In this document: one piece after another, positions 35,454 to 46,347 of the stretch
How positions within the stretch are numbered: position 1 is the first letter of the stretch
How the letters are laid out: each line of letters starts with the position of its first letter
NCBI GenBank assembly: GCA_030762895.1
Contig: CM061069.1
Span: forward strand, 85,569,548-85,633,547
DNA length: 64,000 nucleotides
Source: Sophora flavescens
Taxonomy: Eukaryota > Streptophyta > Magnoliopsida > Fabales > Fabaceae
Direction of reading: 5' to 3'
Translations under genes and position numbers: made by a program
Notes under the pieces: model-generated
The model's input: the letters and a program-made list of their open reading frames with translations, nothing else
What the model was told of the DNA's origin: nothing
Databases searched by the model: none

Positions 35454-35708
35454 TTTAGTGGTATCAGAGCAGTTCGGCCCTGTCCAAATGTTGTATGAGT
35501 CTGTTGCGAGTCTTCTGCATGTTTTGTTTGAATTATCTATACTTATTATAGATAATGATGCTTAGTATTAAGAACCTTTAGTTCTTCCTGCTTGGTTAGA
35601 GCCTCCAAGTCCAAGGACTTAACCCAAGGTATGTGCCTAGTTGGTGAAAGTTTAATCAATCAAGGTGATAGAAATTTCGAGGACAAAATTTTTATAAGGA
35701 AGTGGAAT
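35454..35708 (+). other. Element D interior: primer site and polypurine tract only
   Basis: Primer binding site TGGTATCAGAGC at 35459-35470. The end has 'tttcgaggacaaaatttt' and the purine tract 'aaggaagtggaa' (about 35696-35707). A near-identical 'ttcgaggacgaa' precedes J's 3' LTR and is normally the last pol segment of these gypsy elements, which suggests D once had pol. Confidence 0.85.
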
Positions 35709-36577
35709 TGTAACACCCTGATTTTCGTTTAAGGGATTATGTTACTTTGGATGTCTACTTGTCATTGTTGTTGTTGTTATTATTATTATTATATTTATTA
35801 ATGAAGTATGTATTGTTATTAATATATTAATAGTGTAATTATGATTAGTGTTGTAGTGTTTTTATGCATATGCATATATATGTATGTATATATTATTACA
35901 TATGATATTATGTATATTAATATATGATTATTTACATTAATAAGAGATTGTGTCCCTTAATGTGTGATCTTATATGGATATATGATTTTGTATGTGATTT
36001 TATATGTTAATATATAATATGTGTTTTTATTAATAATAAGTGATTAAGAAAGATATTATGAGATATAGTGTGATTTAGTATTTAAATCGAGATAGTGTAT
36101 CTCCTAGGTTTTAGTCCCTCGATTAATCATATTTGAGTCCTTATTAATATAGGATAACCCTCTTTTGGTTATCTGTTAAGATCTTATCATAATCTCCTAA
36201 GGATCCTATCTAGAATTAACTACCAAATCCGTCGCTAAACTTCCATCGAACTTTTGACCATCTTAGATTCCGATTTAGGATTCAATCGTTAGACATTAAT
36301 TGTAGATATTTCTGAGTTTCTAACGACACCAAGAATGCCTCAATCGGAAACTTGCAGCTCAAGTTATGGTCAAAATACCGATCTGTATACACTTTGGGCT
36401 GAAATAGGTGCTCGTTATGCCCTAACTTGTATTTATACCATAAGATTCAACCTAAACCCTATTTCTCACATTTTTAACCTCATAATAGCTGCCTATCTTC
36501 ATCTTTCTTAGTTTCCCTTGAACCCTTTGAAGTTCTTGGTGTTCTTGCTCTAGTTTTGGGAAAGAAGTAACACGATA

Positions 36578-36595
36578 ATGTCGTTTAAGGTAACG
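36578..36595 (+). promoter_or_regulatory. Putative start codon and splice donor in D LTR
   Basis: ATG TCG TTT AAG followed by GTAACG. Element G has ATGTCATTTTCGTCAAG|GTAATT at 40537-40559. Same position relative to the TATA motif and similar coding, which suggests a shared first exon; not proven. Confidence 0.4.
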
Positions 36596-37435
36596 TTGTC
36601 TTCCTTCTCTTTTAGTCTCTTTTATATTATTAGATCTAGAGACTAATTGGTTATCCTCTTCTTGTTTGGCCAAGGCTTGGGGAACTCATTGAGCCGCTTG
36701 AAGGAACGCGACCAGTTTGCTTTCGGGGTTTAATCTTCATACCAGGTATGGGGAGAAGGGCTAGTATGACCATGTAGGCTATGGGGTAGCGTAAGATGAA
36801 GGGTTAACCCATGACCTTGGTGTTTGATTAAATGCCTATATGACTGTTTATATGATAACATGTTTATATGCCTTTATGTCTATTTGTTATATGATATTAA
36901 TTGTTGTGATGATAATATTTATATGACTGTTATTAATATATTTATAATGGTATGAATGTTCTTGTTATTGAATGTTGTCTATTATGAACATGTTGAATAT
37001 TGATGCCATGTTGTAATGAGTTATAATGGTTATTGGATATTGTTTGATGTTGCGCTCTTAATGAGTGTTGATTGTTGACGATGTTAATGCCAACAATGAT
37101 GTTAAGACATTAAAATGCGTTAATGAAAATAATGAGAATTAAGGGATGTTTTCCCAGTTATTCATAAGACATGAACAAAGTGTGAGAGGTAAGGTTATGT
37201 TCATTGGGCTTAGTTAAAGACCCTATGATTGATAGCGAGTGTTCTAGGGACATTAATAACGAAGCTATGATTAAAGGATTAATTCCCCATAATGATAAGA
37301 CATGAATATTAATGAAGAATAGTTAAGATTGATGAAGTTGATGATCAATGGATTAGTAAAAGCCAATAGGTTGAATCTGCGAACTGTCCCAAGGATTTGG
37401 GAAAAGGTTTCTGACCCTTTCTGCCTAGATTAGTA

Positions 37436-37610
37436 CGGCCACGCTCCATTGAGCACGCCCGTGCTTAACAAGGAGCACGCCCGTGCTCCAGTTTGAAATC
37501 CAGAGCAAGGCGTGCAATCGAGCAAGCCCGTGCTCAGTAGGCAGCATGGTCGTGCTTGCCTGTTGGTCCAGCATGGCCGTGCTTGCCTGCAGGTCCAGCA
37601 CGCTCGTGCT
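37436..37610 (+). repeat. GC-rich palindrome array AGCACGnnCGTGCT in D LTR
   Basis: Six clear units at 37451, 37473, 37520, 37543, 37570 and 37597, plus two degenerate ones, each near (G)AGCA(C/T)GnnCGTGCT(C/T). One remnant survives in the 5' LTR (34259-34272). GC content is far above the surroundings. Element C inserted within the 5' LTR version of this array. Confidence 0.8.
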
Positions 37611-37731
37611 CACCTGACCAGAACAGAACCAGAATGCTGAAATATGGGTTTTCACCCAAATCACTTAAAATACTTAATAAGATACCAACGAAACATGAAG
37701 ACCAAAGACAAGTGAAAAGGTGATGTTGAGT

Positions 37732-37911
37732 CTTGATGCTTAATGGTCAAGGTGTTGTTGATGTTGTACCTTGGTAGCCTAGTGACCAAGGAGGCCTTGA
37801 TGCTTAATGGTCAAGGTGCTAAGGCTCTAGTGCTATTTGGTTAGAGTGTTGTTTAACGTTTAAAGTTAAAAGATTAAAGATGATGTTAACTTTGGTGCTG
37901 GTTGGCCAAAG
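37732..37911 (+). repeat. Five-hairpin array in D 3' LTR
   Basis: Units at 37732-37751 (CTTGA/TCAAG), 37769-37791 (CCTTGG/CCAAGG), 37795-37816 (CCTTGA/TCAAGG), 37825-37846 (CTCTAG/TTAGAG) and 37890-37911 (CTTTGG/CCAAAG). Compared with the 5' LTR, unit 4 changed on both arms and still pairs (G:C to A:T, plus one G:T). Confidence 0.8.
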
Positions 37912-38791
37912 AGGTTAAGCCATAATAAATGGTGTTGATGGAGGTGGTGGGTAACGGTTGTTTGTTGTGTGCATGCATCATGCATGGAGTTTTAGGGGGA
38001 GTTACGATAGTTAAGGGGAGGTCGTCCGCATGTAATATGATCTGGCCATCCAAGGTGATTCATCCGAGACTAAGGGGATCATGTACACCCGTGGTGGCAC
38101 ATCAGGGAATAAGATGTATCGGCTATCCTAGGGGACCACCCATGGTAAGGTGAACTACCCTGATGTTGGTGCTTATTGGCAAATATGGAGATGTAACTCT
38201 GGAGTCGTGCGCCTGGTGTAGATGGATCCACATGCATTCGGAGTAGTGAGTCGCATTGCATTATATGATTGATGTTATATTGTGATATGCTTATTGTGTT
38301 GGTATGATGACTATGTTATGGTTGTTATGTGTTGTATGGTCATCTTGCCAACTATCCTGTTGCCGTTATGTTCATATATATGTTTCTTACTCCCCGTATT
38401 TTGTTGTTTTCTTTGCATGTATCCTTTGGTTATGCAAAGGACGGTGAGAGCTTTCTGAGGAGTGACTCCGAGGAGCCGCTACTCGTAGTTTAATTTATGT
38501 TTAGTTTAGTTGTTTATCCTAGTTTTTTTATTGGATTGGTTATACCAGCTCTGTAATGTGACATCGGGGTTGGGTTCGTTTATATCTTGCATTTATGTTT
38601 ACGTTTATGTTATGTCTTTCTTATTAAACATGATTTATTTTCCGCATTCAGACCTTGTTACAAAGTGGTATCCTTTACCTGTTGGTTTTCTTTTATAAAG
38701 AATAAGCATGTGTTTATCTTATTTCGAAAAACTAAATTATTTCCTTCTATGTTATCGCTTTAAAAGTACATGCGGGTTAGAGGGTGTCACA

Positions 38792-39903
38792 CCAGATACA
38801 GATTCTTCATAAGCAAGAGTTCTACACCACAGACTCAATCTATTAACTAGAGAATGGGTCACTATGGTATAGAACAAACTTTCAGTTGACCTTTGAGGAG
38901 GGAGAGGCTCTTTTTCATCCTCATAGAAGATGGAATCCTGAAGCCATGTGATGAATTCTCTTGGACCAGCAAAGATGATATAAAAAGTGTTCTTGAACAG
39001 ATACACTCTGGTTCCAGACACAACCATGAACATATAACTTCTGAAAAAGGGATAGAGAGGTAAATGTTGTGAGGGTCCAACGTACCCAAAATGTTGCAAA
39101 GAAACAAAGCCGATCCTTCCATTTTGAGTTGGAGTCTTCCACTTATGACATTCTGTCAAACCAGATCCAGATGACTCAGCATCCCATTGACCCTTTTCAT
39201 CCTCGAGATACATAGCCACATCTCTTGAAGTGCATATTCTCTTATCAATCTTTCTCTTGAGATCTTTCCTGAGTGTCATCCAAAAGAAATCTTGGAATGG
39301 GGACATGAGTATCATTTGCAATAAATTTCCTTGCCTTCATTGGTTTCTTCTTTCCCTTGGTCATTGCTGCTTCAAATTCTTTTTCAAAAACTTCACCAAT
39401 TGTTTTCATTGGTTGTGGTGTAGTATCTTCAATTGGTCTCTACCTCATGCACCTGACAAGTTTGTACTTTTCCCAACTTTGATCAAACTCATTCAGTCTT
39501 TTTATTATTTGTTCCTCGGATTCTTCAACAATCTCTTCTTGTTGCATTTCTTGTTCTTCTTCTTGTTCTACTTCTTGTTCAGATAGCCTTTCCTGCACCG
39601 TTTCTTCATTCCTTGGTTCACATATTTTGATGCCTTTACTTAATCTTCCTTCCTCTTTGTAAATCCTTCCTCATTTTCTTTTTCTTGTTAATCTTTTATT
39701 TTTGTTGAAACATTCAGTCACACCAGAAACTAATTCAGATACAGATTTAGTTACTGAGAGTGATAGTTCTCTAGACTTAGGTTTCTTTACTTTTATTTTC
39801 TTCCTACTATTCTCAGCCACATACACTTCCTTTCTTTTCCTATTCACAATATAAGCTATGGGCTTGTCATCATCTGAGACCTCAGAGACTCTTTCAGAAG
39901 CTA
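38792..39903 (-). pseudogene. Element F: unrecognised reading frame, host of D and G
   Basis: On the minus strand, from 39903: ASERVSEVSDDD, then Lys/Arg clusters (RKRKEVYVAENSRKKIKVKK), a Glu/Gln-rich segment (about 39480-39620), then after at least one stop and a frame change the 39300-38792 part with DVAMYLEDEKGQWDAE, GRIGFVSLQHFGYVGPSQ, SGTRVYLFKNTFYIIFAGP and REFITWLQDSIFYEDE. D interrupts its 3' end and G its 5' end. NLS-like clusters followed by a more globular part resemble ORF3-type proteins of SIRE elements in layout, but I do not recognise the family. Confidence 0.5.
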
Positions 39904-41111
39904 TGTAACACCCCGATTTCTTGATTAGGGTTTAAGGAAGAGATTAAGTATGATTAAAGACTTAATCATGTTCCTTTGGTATTACTTAGCTTGTGTTTCA
40001 AGTTTGAGGAGAATCAGAGTTTAAACGGGTCCTAAACACAAACAAATGCTAAACCGAGTGATTAATTAGTTAGTTAATTAATTAATTGAGAATTAGATTA
40101 TTAAAATTAGGTTAGGCTTGAGTATAATAATTTTTTTAGTAGCCTAAAATAATTAATAAAATATTCCAGCAGTGGTGACACGTGTCGCCATACCATCGCG
40201 CCACCTCACATTTGTTCCTAAACCCACCTACACATGACACCTAGCCCATTAACTATCTAAGTAAATCATGCAATGACACTTGTCTTCCACTAAAACTAAG
40301 ATAATAATTAAATAATCCTAACTAAGTAATATAAAAAGGAAATGAATACATGGTCATCATCTTCTTCTCTTCTTTTAGGTGCATAACCAGAGGAAAAAGT
40401 CAAGAGAAACTCTCCCAAAGGCAGCCATTTTCATGCCATATATAAGCTTGAGTTAAGGAGGTTTTGGTTGTCGGATTTTCAAACCGGTCAAGTATTCGTG
40501 TTCACGGCTTCGACATCTTCGACGTTGTGTCTTTGCATGTCATTTTCGTCAAGGTAATTCAGTGTTGTTGCCTTTGACAGTTGTCCTTTTTAAGTTATTT
40601 AAATTCATTCTACTCCTATTCTTAGTCCCGATATGTTTTCGACGGGTTTTAGGTTTTTACGGGTCTTTCGGTCAAGTCAATCGAACGGGAATTCGACTTC
40701 GGGCTCGAAGACGAATCTGACTTCGTGGGACAGCCATTGTGTTGGTATGTTTCTTCTTTGATTTCTTGTGTTTAATTCGTTTGGAGTCATCGTTTCAATT
40801 CCTGTGTTGGTCGATTGTTGATTTTACGATTGATTCTGTGTTTCTGGCTATTTTGTGACCTCGTGAGTGTGCTCGGGATAATTTTTGGTCTAGTGCACAT
40901 ATCGTTGGTGTTCATATCAGATTTGAGGTTGTTTTTGGGAAGCGTGCCAAGGTTCCTGCCGGTAGCACGGAAGCATTGTCAAATAATCGACAACGACTAA
41001 ACCAAAATAAATTAATATTTTAATGTTGTCTCGGGTTTAGTGGTTGTAAATTTATTGACAGTAATCCTGATACCTTAATTTAGCGACTTTATGTTGATTG
41101 AGGTTGTCTTA
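39904..41111 (+). mobile_element. Element G: 5' LTR / leader, part 1 (Ty3-gypsy)
   Basis: Starts TGTAACACCCCGATTTC. TATA-like 'catatataag' at about 40437-40446 and a putative first exon ending at 40553 (TCAAG|GTAATT). K is inserted at 41112. The LTR end and primer site of G were not identified. Confidence 0.7.
40537..40559 (+). promoter_or_regulatory. Putative first coding exon end and splice donor, element G
   Basis: ATG TCA TTT TCG TCA AG|GTAATT. The matching acceptor could be TTTCTTTTACAG at 45132-45143, just before the gag ATG. K's insertion would now lengthen this intron to about 4.6 kb. Confidence 0.45.
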
Positions 41112-41415
41112 TGAGACACCCCGTTGTGCCCCTTTGTGTCATTTAGTTTAAAACCTCATTATTTAATTACTTAATCACACGCTTAACGTGAAAATTACGT
41201 AAAAATTGAAACTTAATTTCTTAAGCAAATAGATTCATATAGAACATAATATGCAAACATAAATATATTACACATACTTAAAGCATCAGAGTTATCCAAA
41301 CATTGTTTCAGGACATCCCATCAATAGGATCCCGAACTGGTGCATAGTTATACAAAACAAAAGCCGAAAGATAAAGCTTCACGACACAAACGCATTGGCC
41401 ATAACTAACTAGACG

Positions 41416-41547
41416 CTAATCACCATGGGTCACAGCTCGTCCTCCGGCATCCGGTTCGTAGGGAGTTCCATCCAACTCCTCCTGGTTACGTTCATCAACA
41501 GGGTCTTCTCGTACGGTTCCACAAGGAGACAAAATACATCATACAGA
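41416..41547 (-). pseudogene. Acidic LTR reading frame remnant in K
   Basis: Open for about 43 codons, with REDPVDERNQEELDGTPYEP and DAGGRA before the stop. The two H LTRs have EDPMKEPVAEELDETPYE at the same place with a CGA-to-TGA stop just before it. The EDP/EE pattern recalls the acidic tail of C's LTR frame. No domain recognised. Confidence 0.4.
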
Positions 41548-41774
41548 AATATACAGGGGATAAGAAACAGTTCTATCATCAAAAGCGAAAAAGAGTCATA
41601 GTAAACTATATAGTAATTATCACAGACACAATATCAGTCAAGTCATCCATCTTCCATAAAATTCTTATATCCATCATACCCTCACTCCTACAACTAAAAC
41701 TTGATACTAAAAATGGCTATGGTTTCCCTATCATAGTTATGGTTATCGGTCAGTCGTCCAAGCGACCCGTCCCA

Positions 41775-42045
41775 TTCCCGATGCACATCCTTAGTCATGG
41801 TGAGAATGCTCATGCAAAGCAATGACACTATAGCTGCACATTAAACCCGGTGCACACCCAGGACCGTGGGTGCTCATGCAAAGCAATGACACTATAGTTG
41901 CACGATTATCCCGGTGCACACCTTCACCATGGTACGAACGCTCACGCAAAGTGTGACACTACAGCTGCACGATGATCCCGGTGCACACCTCGTCCACTCC
42001 CAGAGGTGCTCATGCAAAGCAATGACACTCGTAGCTGCACAAGTT
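41775..42045 (-). repeat. Four ~75-bp tandem repeats in K
   Basis: Unit: 'ggtgctcatgcaaagcaatg' then 'acactatagctgcac', a spacer, then 'cccggtgcacacc'. The variable part between 'gcacacc' and 'gtgctc' contains unit-specific inverted repeats, for example CACCTC/GAGGTG and CACCC/GGGTG. Confidence 0.8.
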
Positions 42046-43344
42046 AAGTTTACCCTTTGGATGGTCCCACAAGGACTTCGGGTCTTGTATATGTCCCACA
42101 TACGGTAATAAAAACAACACAACTTATGAACCTCGCAGACTCCTATGGTCATAACCTAGTGCCTTAACCTCTCATCAAGACCTCAACACATGCTCTATGT
42201 CACAACACCTCTTTAACATATTTCATGTAGGTTAGGCACCTCTAAAAATCATCATGATCCTCACGCCCAAAACAACTCATCTCTTAGACCACATATATAT
42301 CTTCGCTTAATCCACTAAGCATAAAGTAAATACCATACAAATCATGCATAACATCAAGTCTATCAAAGATATTTCAAAATATCAACATAGCACTAAATCA
42401 GTTCAATAAAGGTAATAAAACTCAAATCAACCATCAACAGTATAAACATCAACCTAATATCGATCAACCTACAATCCCCGAATCACCATGGATGTTTTAT
42501 AAAAGCAATTTAAAGTGATTCTGGTCTTGTCGATTATTCGACTTCTAGTAGGGTTTAGGTCGCCCTACATAATTACTACATAATTTACTACTTATCGATT
42601 TCGATGATAGATTGATTCTTTCCCCCACCTGGGTTATCACCGAACTCCCGAACTCGAAGCTCCTCGTCGTCACACCACAAAGTATTAACTCCACCGTCTG
42701 TGAAGGTAAGGAGATTAGATACTCGAAGAGGTATACCACGAACGTCCTCGTTTCCTCCGAGATGGAAGTCTAAGGTTACAAAACATGAAATCATGAGTTA
42801 AAACTCTATCAAAGAACACTAACCACAAGGTATAGGTTCGGTTCATACAATAAACTAGGATTAGGGGTTTCCGAAATTTATGCGACTCTTGGATTTATGA
42901 TCCTTAAGTGCTAGAAGTTTCCAAAACACATGCAACTTAGGGATTTATGATCCTTAAGTGCTAGGAGTTTAAAACAAGATTACTTTAAACAAAGTTGAAC
43001 AAAAATCCCACCAAGTTACACTTGATGGAGATTCGGCCTTGACCAATAAGATAGGCTAGGAACATTTAAACTTTCCAATCTCTTTGGTTTAGCATCCATT
43101 AATAGTAAGTAGCTCAAAACCACGATCACTTTGGAAAATGAAAAACGAAACACCCTAGGTCCATAACCTTTAAGATTCGGCCATCGTTGGGTTTTCGTGA
43201 TAGAAACCTTTAAATTTTCCAATATTTTAGACCTTTTAGCATCCAATAACTTATGGAGCTCAAGTCTATGATCATCTTGGAAGCAACATAGGACTTTAAA
43301 TAACAAAGCTCATAAGCACATAAAGTAAGAACAACATAAGCCTA

Positions 43345-43555
43345 TAAGTAATTAAAGCATAATGACATAAGTAAATGAATCATAAATGACATAAACATAA
43401 ATGACATAAAAGTAAATGACATAATATAAACGACATAAAGTAAGTGGCATAAATATAAATGACATAAAATAAAAGACATGAATATAAAGAACATGGAAGT
43501 AAATGACATGAACGGAAACATAATGACATAAAAATAAATAAGCACAATTAAGGAA
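43345..43555. repeat. Degenerate AAATGACATAA short tandem repeat in K
   Basis: About 12-15 imperfect copies of a 12-14 bp unit (aaatgacataaa, aaacgacataaa, aagtggcataaa). It creates spurious Met-Ser-Phe frames on the minus strand. Confidence 0.75.
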
Positions 43556-44814
43556 AGCCATAAAGAAAGCACAATAAATAAATGAAGCAAGAATAAAGTA
43601 AAGCATCACAATGTATTAGGGTTCTAAGTTCATTATCACACTTGGATAAGTTGAAACATAGTATCCTAGGCCACTAATACATAGTTTTGTCCATCATGGG
43701 AAAACAAGCTATCAAAACCTTCAAAGATTTATGGATTCAATGATCAAGGAACAAAAAAAAAAAAAACTAACACATGATCATGTAAAAGAAGTTGAAAAAA
43801 AAACACTCCCTAGGCCATCATGAGTAGATTTGACCTCCTCAAGAAATAGAGGATGGAGATTTTTGATTTATACAACCTCTTAGTATGTTAAACTACAAGT
43901 AAATACAAGACCATAGAAATTGTTTTCAACTCAAAAGGAGTTTTCTACCATTTTTGACAGATTTTGAAGATAAAAGCTCATATATGACATAAAGAAGAAA
44001 CTTTAGAAAAAGATAAAGTTTTTAAAGGAAAGAATACATGAGAGTATTACCCTAAGCAAGAGGAACAAATTTGGTGAAGAACACTTGGTGAAAAGAAGAA
44101 GAAAAACTAGAGCTTTGGAAGCTTGAAGTTAAGAAAAATATGAAAGCTTAAGAGTTTTAATGGAGTAGAAGGAAGGAAAGTGATGAAGTGAGGATGAAGA
44201 GTGGTATTTATAGAGGAAGGGGGAGGGGTGCACGGCCTAGAGGAGAGGGAGCAAGGCTTGGAGAGGAAGTTTTGGTTTAGGGCATTGTTTGGATCATTTA
44301 AGGAATGTTTAATGGGTTTTTGGAATAAAATAAATTATAATTTGAAAAAGTAATGATGATCACTTTAAAGTATGTAATAAGCATTTAATTAGGCATCTCA
44401 TCAAGCCTTCTCTCATCGTTTAGGGTTCCTTTAACTGCTTAAATACGTAACCGGTTGCACACCCGATCGTATTTTCTGAAGGTTTTGACCCGAATAAAAT
44501 ATTTTATTTTATTTTATTTTTGAACGAAAATTTTCAAAATAACCAAAGTTGAAGGAAACATGATAAAAACATTAACCGTCTCGTTCATGGGTCAAAATTA
44601 GGTTTTCTGCTCAGTAAACTTATACTGGCAGTGAAAACGCAGACCGACTTTCGTCTGAATTTTCAACCGAAAATTTTACTGTGACTTCATATGATAAGGC
44701 TGATTAGGAATATGATTTAATTTTATTAAACAAAATATTTTCCACTTTCATATTAAAATATAATTACTTATATTTTAATTGATTAAACAGTATAATGAAA
44801 ATCGGGTTGTTACA

Positions 44815-45152
44815 TCTTAACTGCATGCTTATATGTTGTTTGACTTATACATGATGATACATGATATTTGCTATACTTGGTATGCTGAACATGATTTTAT
44901 GATTATTCTGTGTCCCCATCCCCATTTTCATGACCATGTTCTGTTGCTTATCTCCCTTCTTCCTTTATTCTTTCTATTATGTTATTGACACGGTAGATGA
45001 CCAGCAACCGCAAGGTGGAGATGACAGTTATCCTTACTGTATGAGAATAACGGTTAATTATTTATAAGACATGTAAAGTAATATATTTGTGTATATAGCC
45101 CTACATATCTTGTGAATAATAGAGCTGGTGATTTCTTTTACAGGAAATTAGA
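44815..45152 (+). other. Element G leader, part 2, with probable 3' splice site
   Basis: Non-coding DNA between K and the gag start. Ends with a pyrimidine-rich acceptor TTTCTTTTACAG at 45132-45143, nine bases before the gag ATG. No clear primer site seen. Confidence 0.6.
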
Positions 45153-45517
45153 ATGGCTCGTGGTAACGGAAGAAGAGGAAGGGGTGGCAGGACCGGAGAA
45201 GACAGAGCCACCGATCTACCCCGAAGTTCATCGGGGGCTAATAATGGTGGTGTTGTCAATGATACTATGAGAGTGATGAGAGAGCTGGCTACTGCTATAC
45301 TGTAGCAAACTCAGGAAAATACCCATTTCATGCAGAGGCATGAAGAGCGGGAAGAAAGGTAACACCAAGTGAATACAGTACGGGAAGAGGAAAACCTGGA
45401 TAGTGGTTTGAATGCCTTCATGAAAGGAAATCCACCTCAGTTTCACGGCAACTATGACCCAGAAGCTACAGAGAAGTGGTTACATGAGGTGGAGAAGTTA
45501 TTTGTGGCTATGCACTG

Positions 45518-46347
45518 TGTAACACCCGGGTGCCGACGAGGGCGGGGAGTGGTCGTCGGTGCAAGAAGGCACGGACAATGAGCGGCTCCTGGCAGGCTTC
45601 TAGGCGGAGGGACACATGAATGAACCGATTACACACCCGAATGAGAGGGATCTTGAGACTGTGTAGGTATGGGACTATAAAGTTGAGGAAGGCTTGTGTG
45701 AATTGATTGGTACTACCTATGCTAACAAGATGCATCTTCTTTTCGGTAGCCCATCACATAAGAACTCCACAGTTAAGCGAGCTTGACTTGGAGCGATTCT
45801 GGGATGGGTGACCTCCTGGGATGTTTTCCCGGGAAGCGTGTGAGTGAGGACAAAGCACACTGAAAAGACTCGTGTTGGTTTGTGGGGACAGTCGTCAATC
45901 CATAAAGCAGCCATGGATGTTACAAATGGTATCAGAGCGGCACCTCTCCCAGTAAGGTGTCGTTCGGGGACGAACCAAGCGGAAGTTGGTGGGCATGTAA
46001 AAGCCGGGTGCCGACGAGGGCGGGGAGTGGTTGCCGATGCAAGAAGGCATGGACAAAGAGCGGCTCCTGGAAGGCTTCTAGGCGGAGGGACACATGAATG
46101 AACTAATTACACACCCGAATGAGAGGGATCTTGAGACTGTGTAGGTATGGGACTATACAGTTGAGGAAGATTTATGTGAATTGATTGGTACTACCTATAC
46201 TAATAAGATGCATCTTCTTTTCGGTAGCCCATCACATAAGAACTCCACAGTTAAGCAAGCTTGACTTGGAGCGATCCTGGGATGGAAAAGACCCGTGTTG
46301 GTTTGTGGGGACAGTCGTCAATCCATAAAGCAGCCAGGGATGTTACA
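45518..46347 (+). mobile_element. Cassandra: Cassandra TRIM retrotransposon with 5S rRNA-derived LTR
   Basis: 5' LTR 45518-45924, primer site 45927-45938 (TGGTATCAGAGC), interior of 71 bp, 3' LTR 45996-46347. Target duplication CACTG/CATTG (one difference). Each LTR has a 5S rRNA-like stretch ('gaactccacagttaagc', 'gatgggtgacctcctggga'), the defining mark of Cassandra. It has no coding capacity and depends on other elements. The 3' LTR lacks about 55 bp directly after 'gggatgg'. Confidence 0.95.
45745..45825 (+). promoter_or_regulatory. 5S-derived Pol III internal promoter in Cassandra 5' LTR
   Basis: A box AGTTAAGCGAGCTTG (45771-45785) and C box GGATGGGTGACCTCCTGGG (45802-45820) match 5S rRNA control regions at near-normal spacing. 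In the 3' LTR the A box is at 46249-46263, but the C box is deleted after GGATGG (about 46280-46285). Confidence 0.88.

Larger units (their letters stand above)
34250..38791 (+). mobile_element. Element D: LTR element with 3.1 kb LTRs and a 255-bp interior
   Basis: 5' LTR part (34250-35453), tRNA-Met primer site, interior 35454-35708, polypurine tract, and complete 3' LTR (35709-38791). Both LTR copies end GGGTGTCACA. The retained 5' part and the matching part of the 3' LTR (37588-38791) are both 1204 bp. No gag or pol remains; either a large internal deletion or a TRIM/LARD-type non-autonomous element. Element C cut its 5' LTR. Confidence 0.87.
35709..38791 (+). mobile_element. Element D: 3' LTR, complete (3083 bp)
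   Basis: Starts TGTAACACCCTGATTTTCG, ends GGGTGTCACA. TATA-like tatttatacc at about 36430. A small exon-like piece, ATGTCGTTTAAG|GTAACG, at 36578-36595 (possible splice donor). GC-rich palindromes at 37436-37610 and the hairpin array at 37732-37911. Followed by CCAGA of element F. Confidence 0.87.
41112..44814 (-). mobile_element. Element K: solo LTR (3703 bp), Ty3-gypsy, H-related family
   Basis: On the plus strand it reads TGAGACACCCCGTTGTGCC to GGGTTGTTACA and is flanked by a perfect duplication TCTTA (41107-41111, 44815-44819). No internal region, so it is a solo LTR formed by LTR-LTR recombination. Same end sequences as H. TATA motif at about 44205-44213 (minus), U3 palindromes at about 44610-44657. 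Confidence 0.93.

Noticed and set aside
43342..43609. Met/Phe/Cys-rich minus-strand frames in K
   Set aside because: Translations of the degenerate AAATGACATAA repeat; no conservation seen.
45745..45825. 5S rRNA gene
   Set aside because: The 5S-like stretch is inside a Cassandra LTR with a primer site and TSD; it is a derived promoter, not an rRNA gene.
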